A DNA stretch of 33,315 nt from Microbispora amethystogenes (lineage in GTDB: Bacteria; Actinomycetota; Actinomycetes; Streptosporangiales; Streptosporangiaceae), in contig NZ_BOOB01000070.1 of NCBI RefSeq assembly GCF_016863015.1, forward strand, positions 1-33,315, written 5' to 3'. Shown here in pieces: positions 1 to 6,964 of this stretch. The notes under the pieces are model-generated. The model ran no database searches, was not told the DNA's origin, and worked only from the letters and a program-made list of their open reading frames with translations. Each line of letters opens with the position of its first letter. Position 1 is the stretch's first letter. A program made the translations under genes and the position numbers.

Positions 1-531
1 AGGGTCATTGTCGGTGGCGGCCTGCTGGAGCAGCGTGTACTGCTCATTGACCCACCACCACCGGACCTGACGCCCCATGAGGCGGAACAGGCCGATCACG
101 GCCCACACGGCGAGTTGGGCGGCGTACCAGGGGGCACGGACGGCGTGGAAGGCGGCCACGTGCGCCAACCGGCCCAGCGTGTCGCGGGCGGTGGCCGACA
201 GGTTCCCCGGCTGCAACCCGGTGGGCAGGATCGGGCGCCGTCCCTCCACCGGCACCGGGGCCGGGGCGACCGATGCCGGCAGGTCCACCGGGACCGGCGC
301 CGTGTCGGCGGGCGGGGCCTCGTCCAGCTCGATCTCATAGGAGGTGTCCCGGGCGGCGGTCCGCCGGGCGACCGGCGCGGCCCCCTCGGGCGTCTCGTCG
401 GGCTTGTCCTGGCTGCTCTGGCGGGCGCGGCGGCGCTCGTCCAGCGGGACGACCTGCCCGCCCGCCGTCCCGGGCTGGCCGGGGGCGGTGTCGGGGTGGT
501 TGTCGTCGGGCTCGAAGGGGTGGTGCGTCAT
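1..531 (-). CDS. FtsK/SpoIIIE-like AICE DNA translocase, N-terminal part (runs off the window)
   Basis: Only the first 177 codons are inside the window; the frame is open to base 1. The visible part has a Pro/Asp/Glu-rich disordered N-terminus of about 95 residues. It is followed by a segment including AHVAAFHAVRAPWYAAQ, then WAVIGLFRLMGRQ and RWWWVNEQYTLLQQAA. This is the membrane-proximal region typical of the TraB/TraSA-type translocases that move double-stranded DNA between hyphae in actinomycete integrative elements. The Walker motifs would lie beyond the left edge. The ATG overlaps the stop of the upstream gene (ATGA), so it is the downstream member of the leftward transfer operon. In such elements the replication initiator, excisionase and integrase usually follow. 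The family call rests on the N-terminal pattern only. Confidence 0.72.
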   Translation of the reverse strand, partial: MTHHPFEPDDNHPDTAPGQPGTAGGQVVPLDERRRARQSSQDKPDETPEGAAPVARRTAARDTSYEIELDEAPPADTAPVPVDLPASVAPAPVPVEGRRPILPTGLQPGNLSATARDTLGRLAHVAAFHAVRAPWYAAQLAVWAVIGLFRLMGRQVRWWWVNEQYTLLQQAATDNDP

Positions 532-971
532 GATGAGGTCACCTCGTGCTCGCTGATGGGGGCGGGGTGGCAGGGCGCGGCCGGAGTCTTGGCGGATGAG
601 GTCGCGCCCTGCGTGTCGTCGCTGTCGTCGTCGGGCAGTTCGTTGGGGCCGTAGTCGGCGACCACGAGTACGCCGACCATGTGGCCGTCTTCGGCGATGC
701 GGCGGCCGATGCGCCGGGCCTGGTCACCGGCCGGTCCCAGGTCGGAGAACAGGGCCTCGGCCTGGTGAAGGTCGGTCAGGTCGAGCACCAGAAGCCGGTG
801 GCTGTTCTTACGGCGCAGCAGTTCGGCGTGGACGGCCTGAAGGGTGCGCAGTAGGTCGCCGGGGGTCAGGTCACCGGTTCCGGTCAGCGCTGCCAGCTTG
901 GCGAGGTCGGAGGCGTCGGCGGCGTCGAAGGTGTCACAGGGGAGCAGGTCGGGGGTGGGAGGGGTGGTCAT
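528..971 (-). CDS. AICE operon protein of unknown function (147 aa)
   Basis: I do not recognise a family. The protein has a hydrophilic N-terminus, a central region that may be an alpha/beta fold (two hydrophobic strands, HRLLVLDLTDL and VGVLVVADYG, separated by an Arg-rich helix), and an acidic, Ser/Pro-rich tail. There is no signal peptide or membrane segment. The start is the ATG that overlaps the preceding TGA (ATGA), and its own stop overlaps the FtsK-like start the same way. Translational coupling with the translocase is therefore likely. Its position between a small membrane protein and the translocase suggests an accessory role in element transfer, which is inference. Confidence 0.65.
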   Translation of the reverse strand: MTTPPTPDLLPCDTFDAADASDLAKLAALTGTGDLTPGDLLRTLQAVHAELLRRKNSHRLLVLDLTDLHQAEALFSDLGPAGDQARRIGRRIAEDGHMVGVLVVADYGPNELPDDDSDDTQGATSSAKTPAAPCHPAPISEHEVTSS

Positions 972-1156
972 GAGGTCGCCTCGGTGTCCTGCTCGACGTG
1001 CCAGCCGTCCGGGTGCCCGCTGCAGGTCCGGCGGTGCTCGGACATGGCCGCATGGATCTGGGCGACGGTGCGCCGGCGGGTGAAGACCATGCGCAGGTAG
1101 ATGGACAGCGGGACGGCCAGACACGCGAGGCTGACGATGAGGGCGAAGGTGAACAT
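968..1156 (-). CDS. Small single-pass membrane protein of the transfer operon (62 aa)
   Basis: Residues 1-24 form one hydrophobic helix (MFTFALIVSLACLAVPLSIYL). A basic stretch (RRRTVAQ) and a polar tail with one Cys and two His follow, giving a membrane anchor with a short cytoplasmic tail. An AAGGAG ribosome binding site lies about 10 bases upstream of the ATG. Its TGA overlaps the next start. Small membrane proteins of this sort sit beside the Spd-like gene and the translocase gene in many AICEs and are thought to help intra-mycelial spread. No specific function can be assigned. Confidence 0.6.
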   Translation of the reverse strand: MFTFALIVSLACLAVPLSIYLRMVFTRRRTVAQIHAAMSEHRRTCSGHPDGWHVEQDTEATS

Positions 1157-1174
1157 GGCGGGTGGCTCCTTGGC

Positions 1175-2146
1175 CTAGTTGGCGGTGGAAGGGTTGAGGG
1201 CGTCACGGACGGCGCGGGCGTCGTCCATGCCGCAGCGCAGGACGCGCCGCAGGCGGTAGGCGCTGGGGTCCGGCGGAAGCTCTCCCGCGCTGATGAGCGC
1301 CCGCGCCCGCTCGACCAGAGCCGTGACGTCCGGGCCGGTCTCCCTTACCGGATCATCGGCGTTTGCGCCGTACGTAAGGCCGGTAAGCCCGTGGTCGAGG
1401 CTGGCGAAGCGGGCCAGCAGACGGGGCCAGCCGGTCACCACCGCGTAGGCCACGATCGGTCCGAGAATGTGAAGCACGAGGCTCGGGAAGCGGAACGGGT
1501 CGGCCACGCCGGGCAGGTGCGGGAAGGCGTTCATCCCCAGCGTCAGGGCGAGGAACAGGTACTCGATGCGGTCGAGCACGCGATCGGTTGCGGGCTGCCC
1601 GCGGGTGCCGAAGAACGCCTTGGCGCCCACGAAGGACATCAGGGCGATGGACATGAACGGCTCGACGAACCAGGCGAACAGCCACCCCGGCGACCACGGG
1701 TCGGCCCCCTCGGAGGCGAAGACCTGGACACCGGCCGTGGACCAGCCCAATGCCAGCACCAGCGCGACCGTCAGCCCGATGTTCACCCGGCGCCGCGCCT
1801 TGGCCGCGGTGTAGGCAAGCTGTGCGGGCTGCTGGGACAGCTCGTGCAGCCGCGCGGCCTCCTGTGCCTTCTTGCGGCGCTTGCGGACCTTCGGGGTGTC
1901 CAGCAGGAGCGGGGCGTCGTCGTCCTGGAGACCGGCCAACAGGTGCGCCTCGGCCACCTCGGCGCGAAGGGCGCGGACGCGGCGGGTTTCCCCCGGCAGC
2001 CTGTCGGCGTCCTGCCCGCCCGCCAGGGGTCGGGGGACGGGGGCGGTCGGGGCCGTCCGCATCAGGTGCTGCTCGATCTCGGCCAGTCCGCGGGAGACCT
2101 CCTCCGGGGACGGCTCGGGGTTGGGGTTGGGGGTGGTGGTGCTCAT
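1175..2146 (-). CDS. Spd-like / DUF2637-like polytopic membrane protein (323 aa)
   Basis: The N-terminal 115 residues are hydrophilic and coiled-coil prone, with a basic KVRKRRKKAQEAARL patch. About four hydrophobic segments follow: VNIGLTVALVLALGWSTAGV, WLFAWFVEPFMSIALMSF, YLFLALTLGMNAFP and LVLHILGPIVAYAVVTGW. A soluble tail of about 80 residues ends the protein. The WSTAGV...FAWFVEP arrangement resembles DUF2637/Spd membrane proteins that accompany the FtsK-like translocase in Streptomyces mobile elements. Its ATG overlaps the stop of the zinc protein gene by one base (TAATG). A role in plasmid spread or anchoring the transfer apparatus is inferred from context. Confidence 0.68.
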   Translation of the reverse strand: MSTTTPNPNPEPSPEEVSRGLAEIEQHLMRTAPTAPVPRPLAGGQDADRLPGETRRVRALRAEVAEAHLLAGLQDDDAPLLLDTPKVRKRRKKAQEAARLHELSQQPAQLAYTAAKARRRVNIGLTVALVLALGWSTAGVQVFASEGADPWSPGWLFAWFVEPFMSIALMSFVGAKAFFGTRGQPATDRVLDRIEYLFLALTLGMNAFPHLPGVADPFRFPSLVLHILGPIVAYAVVTGWPRLLARFASLDHGLTGLTYGANADDPVRETGPDVTALVERARALISAGELPPDPSAYRLRRVLRCGMDDARAVRDALNPSTAN

Positions 2147-2541
2147 TAGGCCACCTCTTTCAGGTCAGTAGGGGTCTGTGCGCAGTCCAGGCAGGTGCCC
2201 AGGTGGCGGGGCAGGACGTAACCGGCGTCCCTGCCGCAGTCGGGGCAGGTCCGGCGGGCGGCGTTGGCCTTGGCCAGCGCGTCGAGCTGGGCGGGGGTGG
2301 CCGTCCGCTTGGGCAGGGCGAACCGGACGTCGTACAGGTAGGCGGCGCGGACCCCGGGGGCGCCGTGCCGGCGGGACGCCCACAACACCTGTGCCTGCAC
2401 GCCCTGTCCGCCGGGCCGGAGTCCGGCGGCGGTGAGCTGGCGGCGGGTCAGCAGGTGAGCGGGCGCCATCCGCCAGGGCCAGGTGGGGATGCCGTACCGC
2501 TTGCCGGCGGGGTCCCAGAAGCGGGCGCGGATGCGGCTCAC
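2146..2541 (-). CDS. RRQRL-type zinc-binding AICE protein (131 aa)
   Basis: The start is a GTG that overlaps the stop of the preceding mini-gene (GTGA). The N-terminal half contains the characteristic LLTRRQLTAAGLRPGGQ segment, followed by VQAQVLWASRRHG. The C-terminal part has two CxxC pairs (CPDC and CLDC) 14 residues apart, which should bind one zinc ion. This combination defines the RRQRL motif-containing zinc-binding proteins found almost only in actinomycete integrative elements. The biochemical function is unknown. A decayed second copy on the other strand (6727-6857) shows that another related element has been here. Confidence 0.78.
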   Translation of the reverse strand: MSRIRARFWDPAGKRYGIPTWPWRMAPAHLLTRRQLTAAGLRPGGQGVQAQVLWASRRHGAPGVRAAYLYDVRFALPKRTATPAQLDALAKANAARRTCPDCGRDAGYVLPRHLGTCLDCAQTPTDLKEVA

Positions 2542-2693
2542 CGGTCCCCTCCGGCGGGGCGCTTGAAGTACAGGACGGTGACCATGTGGTCGGAGTTGTA
2601 GACGGTGGAGACCAGCTCCCAGCCGTCGGCACCGAGCGCGTTGAGGTCGGCCTCGCTGAGGCGGGCGCGGGTGCAGTACTCCCAACGGGTCAT
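2538..2693 (-). CDS. DUF4177-like mini-protein (51 aa)
   Basis: This short frame begins MTRWEYCTRARLSEADLNAL, continues through GWELVSTVYNSDH and ends in LYFKRPAGGDR. The WEY...L..LG.DGWELV...FKR pattern matches the small DUF4177-type fold, a beta-alpha-beta unit of unknown role. The AGGAG sequence upstream of the ATG is a good ribosome binding site, and the stop overlaps the GTG of the zinc protein. The frame keeps high-GC third positions. It lies inside the operon with no gap, so I take it as real despite its length. Confidence 0.7.
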   Translation of the reverse strand: MTRWEYCTRARLSEADLNALGADGWELVSTVYNSDHMVTVLYFKRPAGGDR

Positions 2694-2711
2694 GGGTCGC
2701 TCTCCTCAGAG

Positions 2712-2882
2712 TCAGTCGGACGAGACGCGGAAGCGGGTACGGCACGCCCGGCAACCCGGACGGCAGGTCGCCCCGTGCACGGGGCAGAGCTGGAGACGGC
2801 GGCCGGTCGAGGTACCGCAGCGGCGGCAGCCGATGACGCTGGCGGAGCGCTGGCCGCACTCCGAACAGCGAAAACGCCTCAT
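2712..2882 (-). CDS. Cys-rich zinc-ribbon mini-protein (56 aa)
   Basis: The sequence has four Cys-pair groupings: CSEC near residue 6, CRRC near 19, C-P-V-H-G near 33 and CRAC near 45. It is otherwise basic (many Arg). This fits a small treble-clef or double zinc-ribbon protein that could touch nucleic acid or a partner protein. The ATG overlaps the TGA of the NUDIX gene (ATGA), indicating coupled translation. Proteins of this size and Cys layout recur in AICE operons without a known function. Confidence 0.62.
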   Translation of the reverse strand: MRRFRCSECGQRSASVIGCRRCGTSTGRRLQLCPVHGATCRPGCRACRTRFRVSSD

Positions 2883-3565
2883 CGGTTCACCTCCGGCACG
2901 TCCGACCCCAGCAGGTCGGCCAGCATCGGCCGGTGAGCGGCGAAGACGTGCCCGCCGTAGGCCATCGCGAGGGCGGCCACCACAGCGGGGTAGCTGCCGG
3001 CCGAGACCCACGCGGCCCGGCGGGCGTCGTCGGCGCCGACCAGAACCGGGAAGTCCCTGCGCCTCATGACGTGCAGGTCGGCTCTGGCCGGTACGGTCAC
3101 CATCCACGCCTCGTCACTGGCGCGGGGGTCGGGCACGTACCGGGCCGGAAGGACCTGCCAGGCCGCCCCGGGGAGCGTCAGGCCGGTCTCTTCCTCCAGT
3201 TCGCGGATCGCCGCTGTGCCGGGGTCCTCGCCGGGCTCGACGTAGCCGCCGGGAAGCGCCCACCCGTGCCCGTCGCCGCGCTCGACCATGACCAGCCAGC
3301 GGAAGCCGTATTCGTCGGTGGCGGTCACCACCGCGTCCGCGGCCATCTGCTCGCCCCAGTGCCCAAGCTCGTTGCGGCCGTACCGGATGCCGGTCGGGGC
3401 GTACGGGTTGACCGGGCGGCCGTCGACCACGCGGAACGGGATGGCCGCCCGCGCCTGACGGGCCGCCCAGTCGATCTCGCGGGGGTCGGTGCACGGGTCG
3501 GCCCACCCCTCCTGGATGCCCTTACCGAACACGTCCGGATGCGTGTAGGTCCTCTGCGAGGTCAT
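2879..3565 (-). CDS. NUDIX hydrolase of the AICE operon (228 aa)
   Basis: A full NUDIX box is visible at about residues 119-142: GGYVEPGE, then seven residues, then RELEEETGL. It supplies the Glu ligands for Mg2+ and the pyrophosphate-cleavage site. The N-terminal 80 residues (THPDVFGKG..W.DP...IDWAARQARAAIPFRVVDGRPVNP) are specific to the NUDIX proteins carried by actinomycete elements. Such enzymes hydrolyse a nucleoside diphosphate linked to another moiety; the substrate here is unknown. The start was set at the ATG directly after the WhiB stop (TGATG). The gene is in the transfer operon, and a fragment of a second copy is present at 6658-6722. Confidence 0.85.
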   Translation of the reverse strand: MTSQRTYTHPDVFGKGIQEGWADPCTDPREIDWAARQARAAIPFRVVDGRPVNPYAPTGIRYGRNELGHWGEQMAADAVVTATDEYGFRWLVMVERGDGHGWALPGGYVEPGEDPGTAAIRELEEETGLTLPGAAWQVLPARYVPDPRASDEAWMVTVPARADLHVMRRRDFPVLVGADDARRAAWVSAGSYPAVVAALAMAYGGHVFAAHRPMLADLLGSDVPEVNR

Positions 3566-3903
3566 CAGGCCACCTCTCCCAGGACGGGCGGCAGGTCCAG
3601 GCGCAGCAGATGAGCCGCGTTGATGTCCTCGGCGGCGTAGCCACCCCAGACGCCCGTACGCGGACGGGCCGTCAGGGCGTAGTTCAGGCACTCGGGCCGG
3701 GCCGGGCAGGTTCGGCAGATGGCCTTGGCGGCGGCCTCTCGGGCCTGCCGCGCGTCGTCGGGCTCGTCATCGGTGTCAGGGCCGGTGAACAGGTCGGCGT
3801 CAGCCGCCTTACAGGCGGGTCCGGCGTCGAGAACGGCGGCCAGCAGCGCCACCGGCTCCTCCCCACCGAACAGAGCGACCAGGTCATGAGACCCGCAGGT
3901 CAT
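3565..3903 (-). CDS. WhiB-family iron-sulfur transcription regulator (112 aa)
   Basis: Four Cys (C31, C63, C66, C72) in the C...CxxC(5)C arrangement should bind a [4Fe-4S] cluster, followed by the GVWGG turn (84-88) that defines the Wbl family. The usual basic C-terminal DNA-binding tail is replaced by AAEDINAAHLLRLDLPPVLGEVA, so DNA contact may be weak or through a sigma-factor partner. A longer frame reaches back to 3963, but a clear GAAGGAG site precedes the ATG at 3903, which decides the start. It is the first regulator in the leftward transfer operon. Confidence 0.85.
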   Translation of the reverse strand: MTCGSHDLVALFGGEEPVALLAAVLDAGPACKAADADLFTGPDTDDEPDDARQAREAAAKAICRTCPARPECLNYALTARPRTGVWGGYAAEDINAAHLLRLDLPPVLGEVA

Positions 3904-3962
3904 CGGGTGTACTCCTTCTCTGGAGTCGGGGAGCGATCCGCAGGTCGCTCGGGTCAGGGACA

Positions 3963-4130
3963 TCAGCCGAGACCACTGGCGAACGTGACCAGGGCGTCAG
4001 CTACTTGCAGCAGTCCGTTGAAAGCGGCCGTCGCGGCGTCCGCGGCCTTGACCGGGTCGCGGACGATGAAGAACAGCGCGCAGACCGTGAACAGAAACGG
4101 CAGGAAACGCTGAGGTTTGACGGGCAGCAT
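3963..4130 (-). CDS. Small AICE membrane protein, first gene of the transfer operon (55 aa)
   Basis: One hydrophobic helix (RFLPFLFTVCALFFIV) after a short basic N-terminus (MLPVKPQ), then an amphipathic Ala-rich C-terminal half with a second weakly hydrophobic helix (FNGLLQVADALVTFASGL). AAAGGA stands about 8 bases before the ATG at 4130, preferred over the in-frame ATG at 4151. It directly follows the operator region at 4172-4225 and is therefore probably the leader gene of the operon. Proteins beginning MLPxKPQR occur at this position in related elements. Function unknown. Confidence 0.6.
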   Translation of the reverse strand: MLPVKPQRFLPFLFTVCALFFIVRDPVKAADAATAAFNGLLQVADALVTFASGLG

Positions 4131-4171
4131 TAGGCATCCTTTCGAGGTCACAGGTGGTACCGCAGGAAGTC

Positions 4172-4225
4172 TGCGCTATATCTAGCGCAACTATGAGCGC
4201 TAGAAGTAGCGCTGTCAATAGCGCA
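4172..4225. promoter_or_regulatory. Operator array of five TAGCGC half-sites between divergent promoters
   Basis: Two inverted repeats, TGCGCTA-TATC-TAGCGCA (4172-4189) and AGCGCTA-GAAG-TAGCGCT (4196-4213), are followed by a single half-site TAGCGCA (4219-4225). The five half-sites recur every 11-13 bases, roughly one helical turn. The array is in the gap between the leftward transfer operon and the rightward XRE gene, so it is probably the binding site of that repressor. Confidence 0.7.
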
Positions 4226-4280
4226 TGGGGTTAGTTACGCTTCGGTCAGGTGGCTTCTACGTACAGACTCGGAGGGGCAC

Positions 4281-4622
4281 GTGGGCGACTGGCCCGCCGT
4301 GGCAAAGGTGATCAACGAACGCATGACGACGCTTGGCCTGACACAGAAGAGGCTTGCGGAGGTCTCCCGTGTCTCGACTGCCACGCTTCGGCAGATCCAG
4401 CAAGGACAGGACAAGAACCGCCAACCGGCTGTGCTGACGGCGATCTCCCGTGCGCTCGGCTTCCCTGACAGCTACCTTCAGGAGGTAGCGGACAAGGGCC
4501 GGGCACCCGCCGTCAGGTCCGACGAACCGGCCGCCGTTGCGGAACTCCGCGATCAGCTCGCAGACCTCCGCGAGCGGGTCGCAGCGATCGAGAGCCGCTT
4601 GGAGCTGATTCGCTCGGATTGA
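4281..4622 (+). CDS. XRE-family repressor, likely element control protein (113 aa)
   Basis: A helix-turn-helix covers about residues 6-55 (MTTLGLTQKRLAEVSRVSTATLRQIQ). The C-terminus, AAVAELRDQLADLRERVAAIESRLELIRSD, is a heptad coiled coil for dimerisation. The GTG start at 4281 has GGAGGGG immediately upstream. The gene is divergent from the transfer operon across the half-site array. This is the usual arrangement for a Kor-type or CI-type repressor that holds transfer genes silent; that role is inferred from layout. Confidence 0.78.
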   Translation: MGDWPAVAKVINERMTTLGLTQKRLAEVSRVSTATLRQIQQGQDKNRQPAVLTAISRALGFPDSYLQEVADKGRAPAVRSDEPAAVAELRDQLADLRERVAAIESRLELIRSD

Positions 4623-4714
4623 CCGAGACTCTGTGACCGTCCTCACAACACTTAGGTTCGCGATCACGTCACGCGGATTCCAGACGACGGGAAGGACACG
4701 GAGGGACACGCGTC

Positions 4715-5884
4715 ATGTCCGTAGAGGGCAACCAGACAGCGAAACGCCTCGTGCCTAACAACGTGCTCATCGCGAAGCGCAAGGCCAAGGGATGGAGTCG
4801 TCTTCGAGCAGCCCGTGAGCTTGAGCGCGCTGGCCAGCAACGCGGCCTGAGCGTCCCTGATGCCGACGCAATCGAAAAGGCGGTCTACCGGCACGAGACG
4901 GGGCGCGCAGCCTGCCGTGACCAGCTCTACATTGAGCTGTACTGCCTGGTCTACGAGGCGACCCCTCACGAATTGTTCGGTGACGTCGAGCCAGCGACGC
5001 CGGCCGCTGACACCTTCGGGCTTCGCTCCCACAAGTTCGTGTGCGCCTATATCGGACCCGATCAAGCCGCGGAGCTCGTGAAGCGCGGAATGGTCGAGCA
5101 GACCGAACCCTTGTGCGGGCTCGACTCCTATACAAACTCTGGAGTTCCGGCAGATGGCGAATGCCACCTGTACACGTGGCCGTTCGGTGTGGCGATTCTG
5201 CACCTCTGCGAAGAGGTCAAGTTTCCCTCCATCGCGAATCTGGCAACCTGGCGTCGAAGGTCATACATCCAGAATCTAGACTGGGCATCCGGTTATCTCT
5301 CGGCACTCAACGGGAATCCGGTTGAAGCGTCCTACGTTCTGAGCCTCTATTGGCTCCACTCGCCGATGTGGTCCGGTCCTGATCTCGATACGGCGGCACG
5401 CATCATGTCCACTCCTCGCGTCCTTTTAGAGCGAGATTCCGAAGAAAGTGAATCCTCTCTAGGGCATGCCGAACTGGTCGAACGCTCGCTATTCGCCGAA
5501 GGATTCGACCACCCGGAGATCATCCCGTTCGGACTCAAAGGAATCTCCGCAGGGTACGCCTCATGGTCCGGAGTCGTCTATTGCCCACTGGCCCCACGCC
5601 GGGCTCTTGCCGAAGATGAGCTAGTGACTACCGAGCTGGCCACCCAGGCCATGTGGGCCTACTGCCAGCACATCAACGGGCAGATCGAACAGGGCAAAGA
5701 TCCCGATGTTCCCGATCCGTACGGGTGGCGGTTCCTGCGTGGAGTGCGATCCAGATTGACCAACGCCCGCCCGCAGGAGACCGGACAGCACCGCTCAATG
5801 CGAACCGCCATACTGGACACGAGCGGCCTTATTGACCACCTTACTCAAGCTATAGACATACTCCGCGAGACTAGCGAGGGGTAA
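4715..5884 (+). CDS. XRE-type helix-turn-helix regulator with large C-terminal domain (389 aa)
   Basis: The N-terminal 80 residues form an HTH unit (VLIAKRKAKGWSRLRAARELE...IEKAVYRHETGR) of the type seen in actinomycete XRE regulators. The remaining 300 residues are a mixed alpha/beta sensor-like region that I cannot assign. It lacks an obvious TPR pattern and has motifs such as GECHLYTWPFGVAILHL. The stop is five bases before the start of the cysteine hydrolase, so the two are co-translated. Base composition is visibly less GC-rich than the transfer operon, suggesting separate acquisition. It may sense a ligand modified by the hydrolase, but this is inference. Confidence 0.68.
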   Translation: MSVEGNQTAKRLVPNNVLIAKRKAKGWSRLRAARELERAGQQRGLSVPDADAIEKAVYRHETGRAACRDQLYIELYCLVYEATPHELFGDVEPATPAADTFGLRSHKFVCAYIGPDQAAELVKRGMVEQTEPLCGLDSYTNSGVPADGECHLYTWPFGVAILHLCEEVKFPSIANLATWRRRSYIQNLDWASGYLSALNGNPVEASYVLSLYWLHSPMWSGPDLDTAARIMSTPRVLLERDSEESESSLGHAELVERSLFAEGFDHPEIIPFGLKGISAGYASWSGVVYCPLAPRRALAEDELVTTELATQAMWAYCQHINGQIEQGKDPDVPDPYGWRFLRGVRSRLTNARPQETGQHRSMRTAILDTSGLIDHLTQAIDILRETSEG

Positions 5885-5889
5885 GACCA

Positions 5890-6465
5890 TTGACCAAAAA
5901 TCCAGCGGTACTCGTCGTCGTTGACGTGCAGAACGGTTTTGTCCGCGAAGAGTCCGCACACGTGGTTCCCGTTATCACTGATCTGGTGCGACGCTGGCAG
6001 GAGTCCGGTGGCGACGTCGTCTTTACCCGGTATCTGAACTACGCGGGCAGCAACTTCGAAAAATTGTTCAAATGGTCCAAGCTCATGACCTCACCGGAAA
6101 TTGACATCGTCCCTGAGCTTGCGCCGTATGCAGAGAAGGCGACAGCAGTCGTGGACAAGACCACGTATACCCTCTTCAACAAAGAGGGGACTGCCCTTGT
6201 CCGTGAGCACGGGTGGACCGAAATCTATGTCTGCGGGATCGCCACGGAAAGCTGCGTCTTGAAGACGGCGGCGGATGCCTTCGAGCTTGACCTGACGCCC
6301 TGGCTCATTGAGGACGCGTCAGCCAGTCACGCCGGGCAGATCGCTCATGATGCCGGCGTACTCGTGACAGCCCGCTTCATCGGCCCTAACCAGATCATCA
6401 AGGTAGGAGAGATCCCAGCTTCTGTCCTGCCCGCTCCCGCATCACGGTTGCGGGCAGGGCGTTGA
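5890..6465 (+). CDS. Isochorismatase-like cysteine hydrolase (191 aa)
   Basis: The three catalytic positions of the cysteine hydrolase superfamily are visible: Asp in VVVDVQNGF (residues 8-16), Lys in VVDKTTYTLF (near residue 94), and the nucleophilic Cys in ATESCVLKTA (near residue 122). The length is normal for the family, which includes isochorismatase, nicotinamidase and related amidases; the substrate cannot be read from sequence. The TTG start at 5890 lies just after the regulator stop, with GAGGGG inside the upstream coding end. Pairing with a large XRE regulator suggests a two-gene unit. The C-terminal PAPASRLRAGR tail is probably disordered. Confidence 0.82.
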   Translation: MTKNPAVLVVVDVQNGFVREESAHVVPVITDLVRRWQESGGDVVFTRYLNYAGSNFEKLFKWSKLMTSPEIDIVPELAPYAEKATAVVDKTTYTLFNKEGTALVREHGWTEIYVCGIATESCVLKTAADAFELDLTPWLIEDASASHAGQIAHDAGVLVTARFIGPNQIIKVGEIPASVLPAPASRLRAGR

Positions 6466-6562
6466 CAGTGTCACCGCAGCGGAGAGCGACGGAGCTCTGG
6501 CAGCTGAGGGGCGATGTCGTACGCCTTCAGGTGCGTCCGGAGCAGCATGACCACCTGCGTAC

Positions 6563-6857
6563 AGGGCGTTTGGGGTGGCTGTGGTGCCGAGGAGATCAAT
6601 GCGGCTTATCTGCTGCGCTTGGACCTGCTGCTCGTCCTGGGAGAGGTGGCCTGATACCCCGTCAGGCGCGGGCGGCCATCCCGCTCAGGGTGGTCGACGG
6701 CCGCCCCGGTCAACTCCTGCTAGAAGCACCAGCTCGCTGCCGCCGGGCTCCGGCCCGGCGGTCAGGGCGTCCAGGCACAGATCCTCTGGGCGTCCTGCCG
6801 ACACGGCGCCCCCAGGGTGCGCGCCGCCTATTTATCGGCGTCCGGTTCGCTCTGCAC
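6563..6857 (+). pseudogene. Decayed inverted copy of the WhiB-NUDIX-RRQRL operon segment
   Basis: On the + strand, 6563-6654 reads like the WhiB C-terminus with substitutions (AEEINAAYLLRLDLLLVLGEVA then stop). Bases 6658-6722 match an internal NUDIX piece (RQARAAIPLRVVDGRPGQ), and 6727-6857 match the middle of the RRQRL protein (LAAAGLRPGGQGVQAQILWA..RHGAPRVRAAYL). The order matches the intact genes on the minus strand, but the start of NUDIX and everything between the NUDIX and RRQRL pieces have been deleted. No intact frame spans it. It is a scar of a second related element, or of an inverted duplication. Confidence 0.82.
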
Positions 6858-6964
6858 GTGAGCATGAGTAGCGAATGGTCGTGCTTCAAGCCGAGATTGA
6901 AGATAGGAAGGGGCGGCGTCTACACGGTCTGTACGTGGGAAACGTAACGCTGGCCTAGGGGGTG

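Noticed and set aside
998..2149. 383-residue plus-strand frame and similar long frames opposite real genes
   Set aside because: Antisense shadow of the Spd-like gene caused by high GC at third positions; the minus-strand frame has membrane helices and coupled starts.
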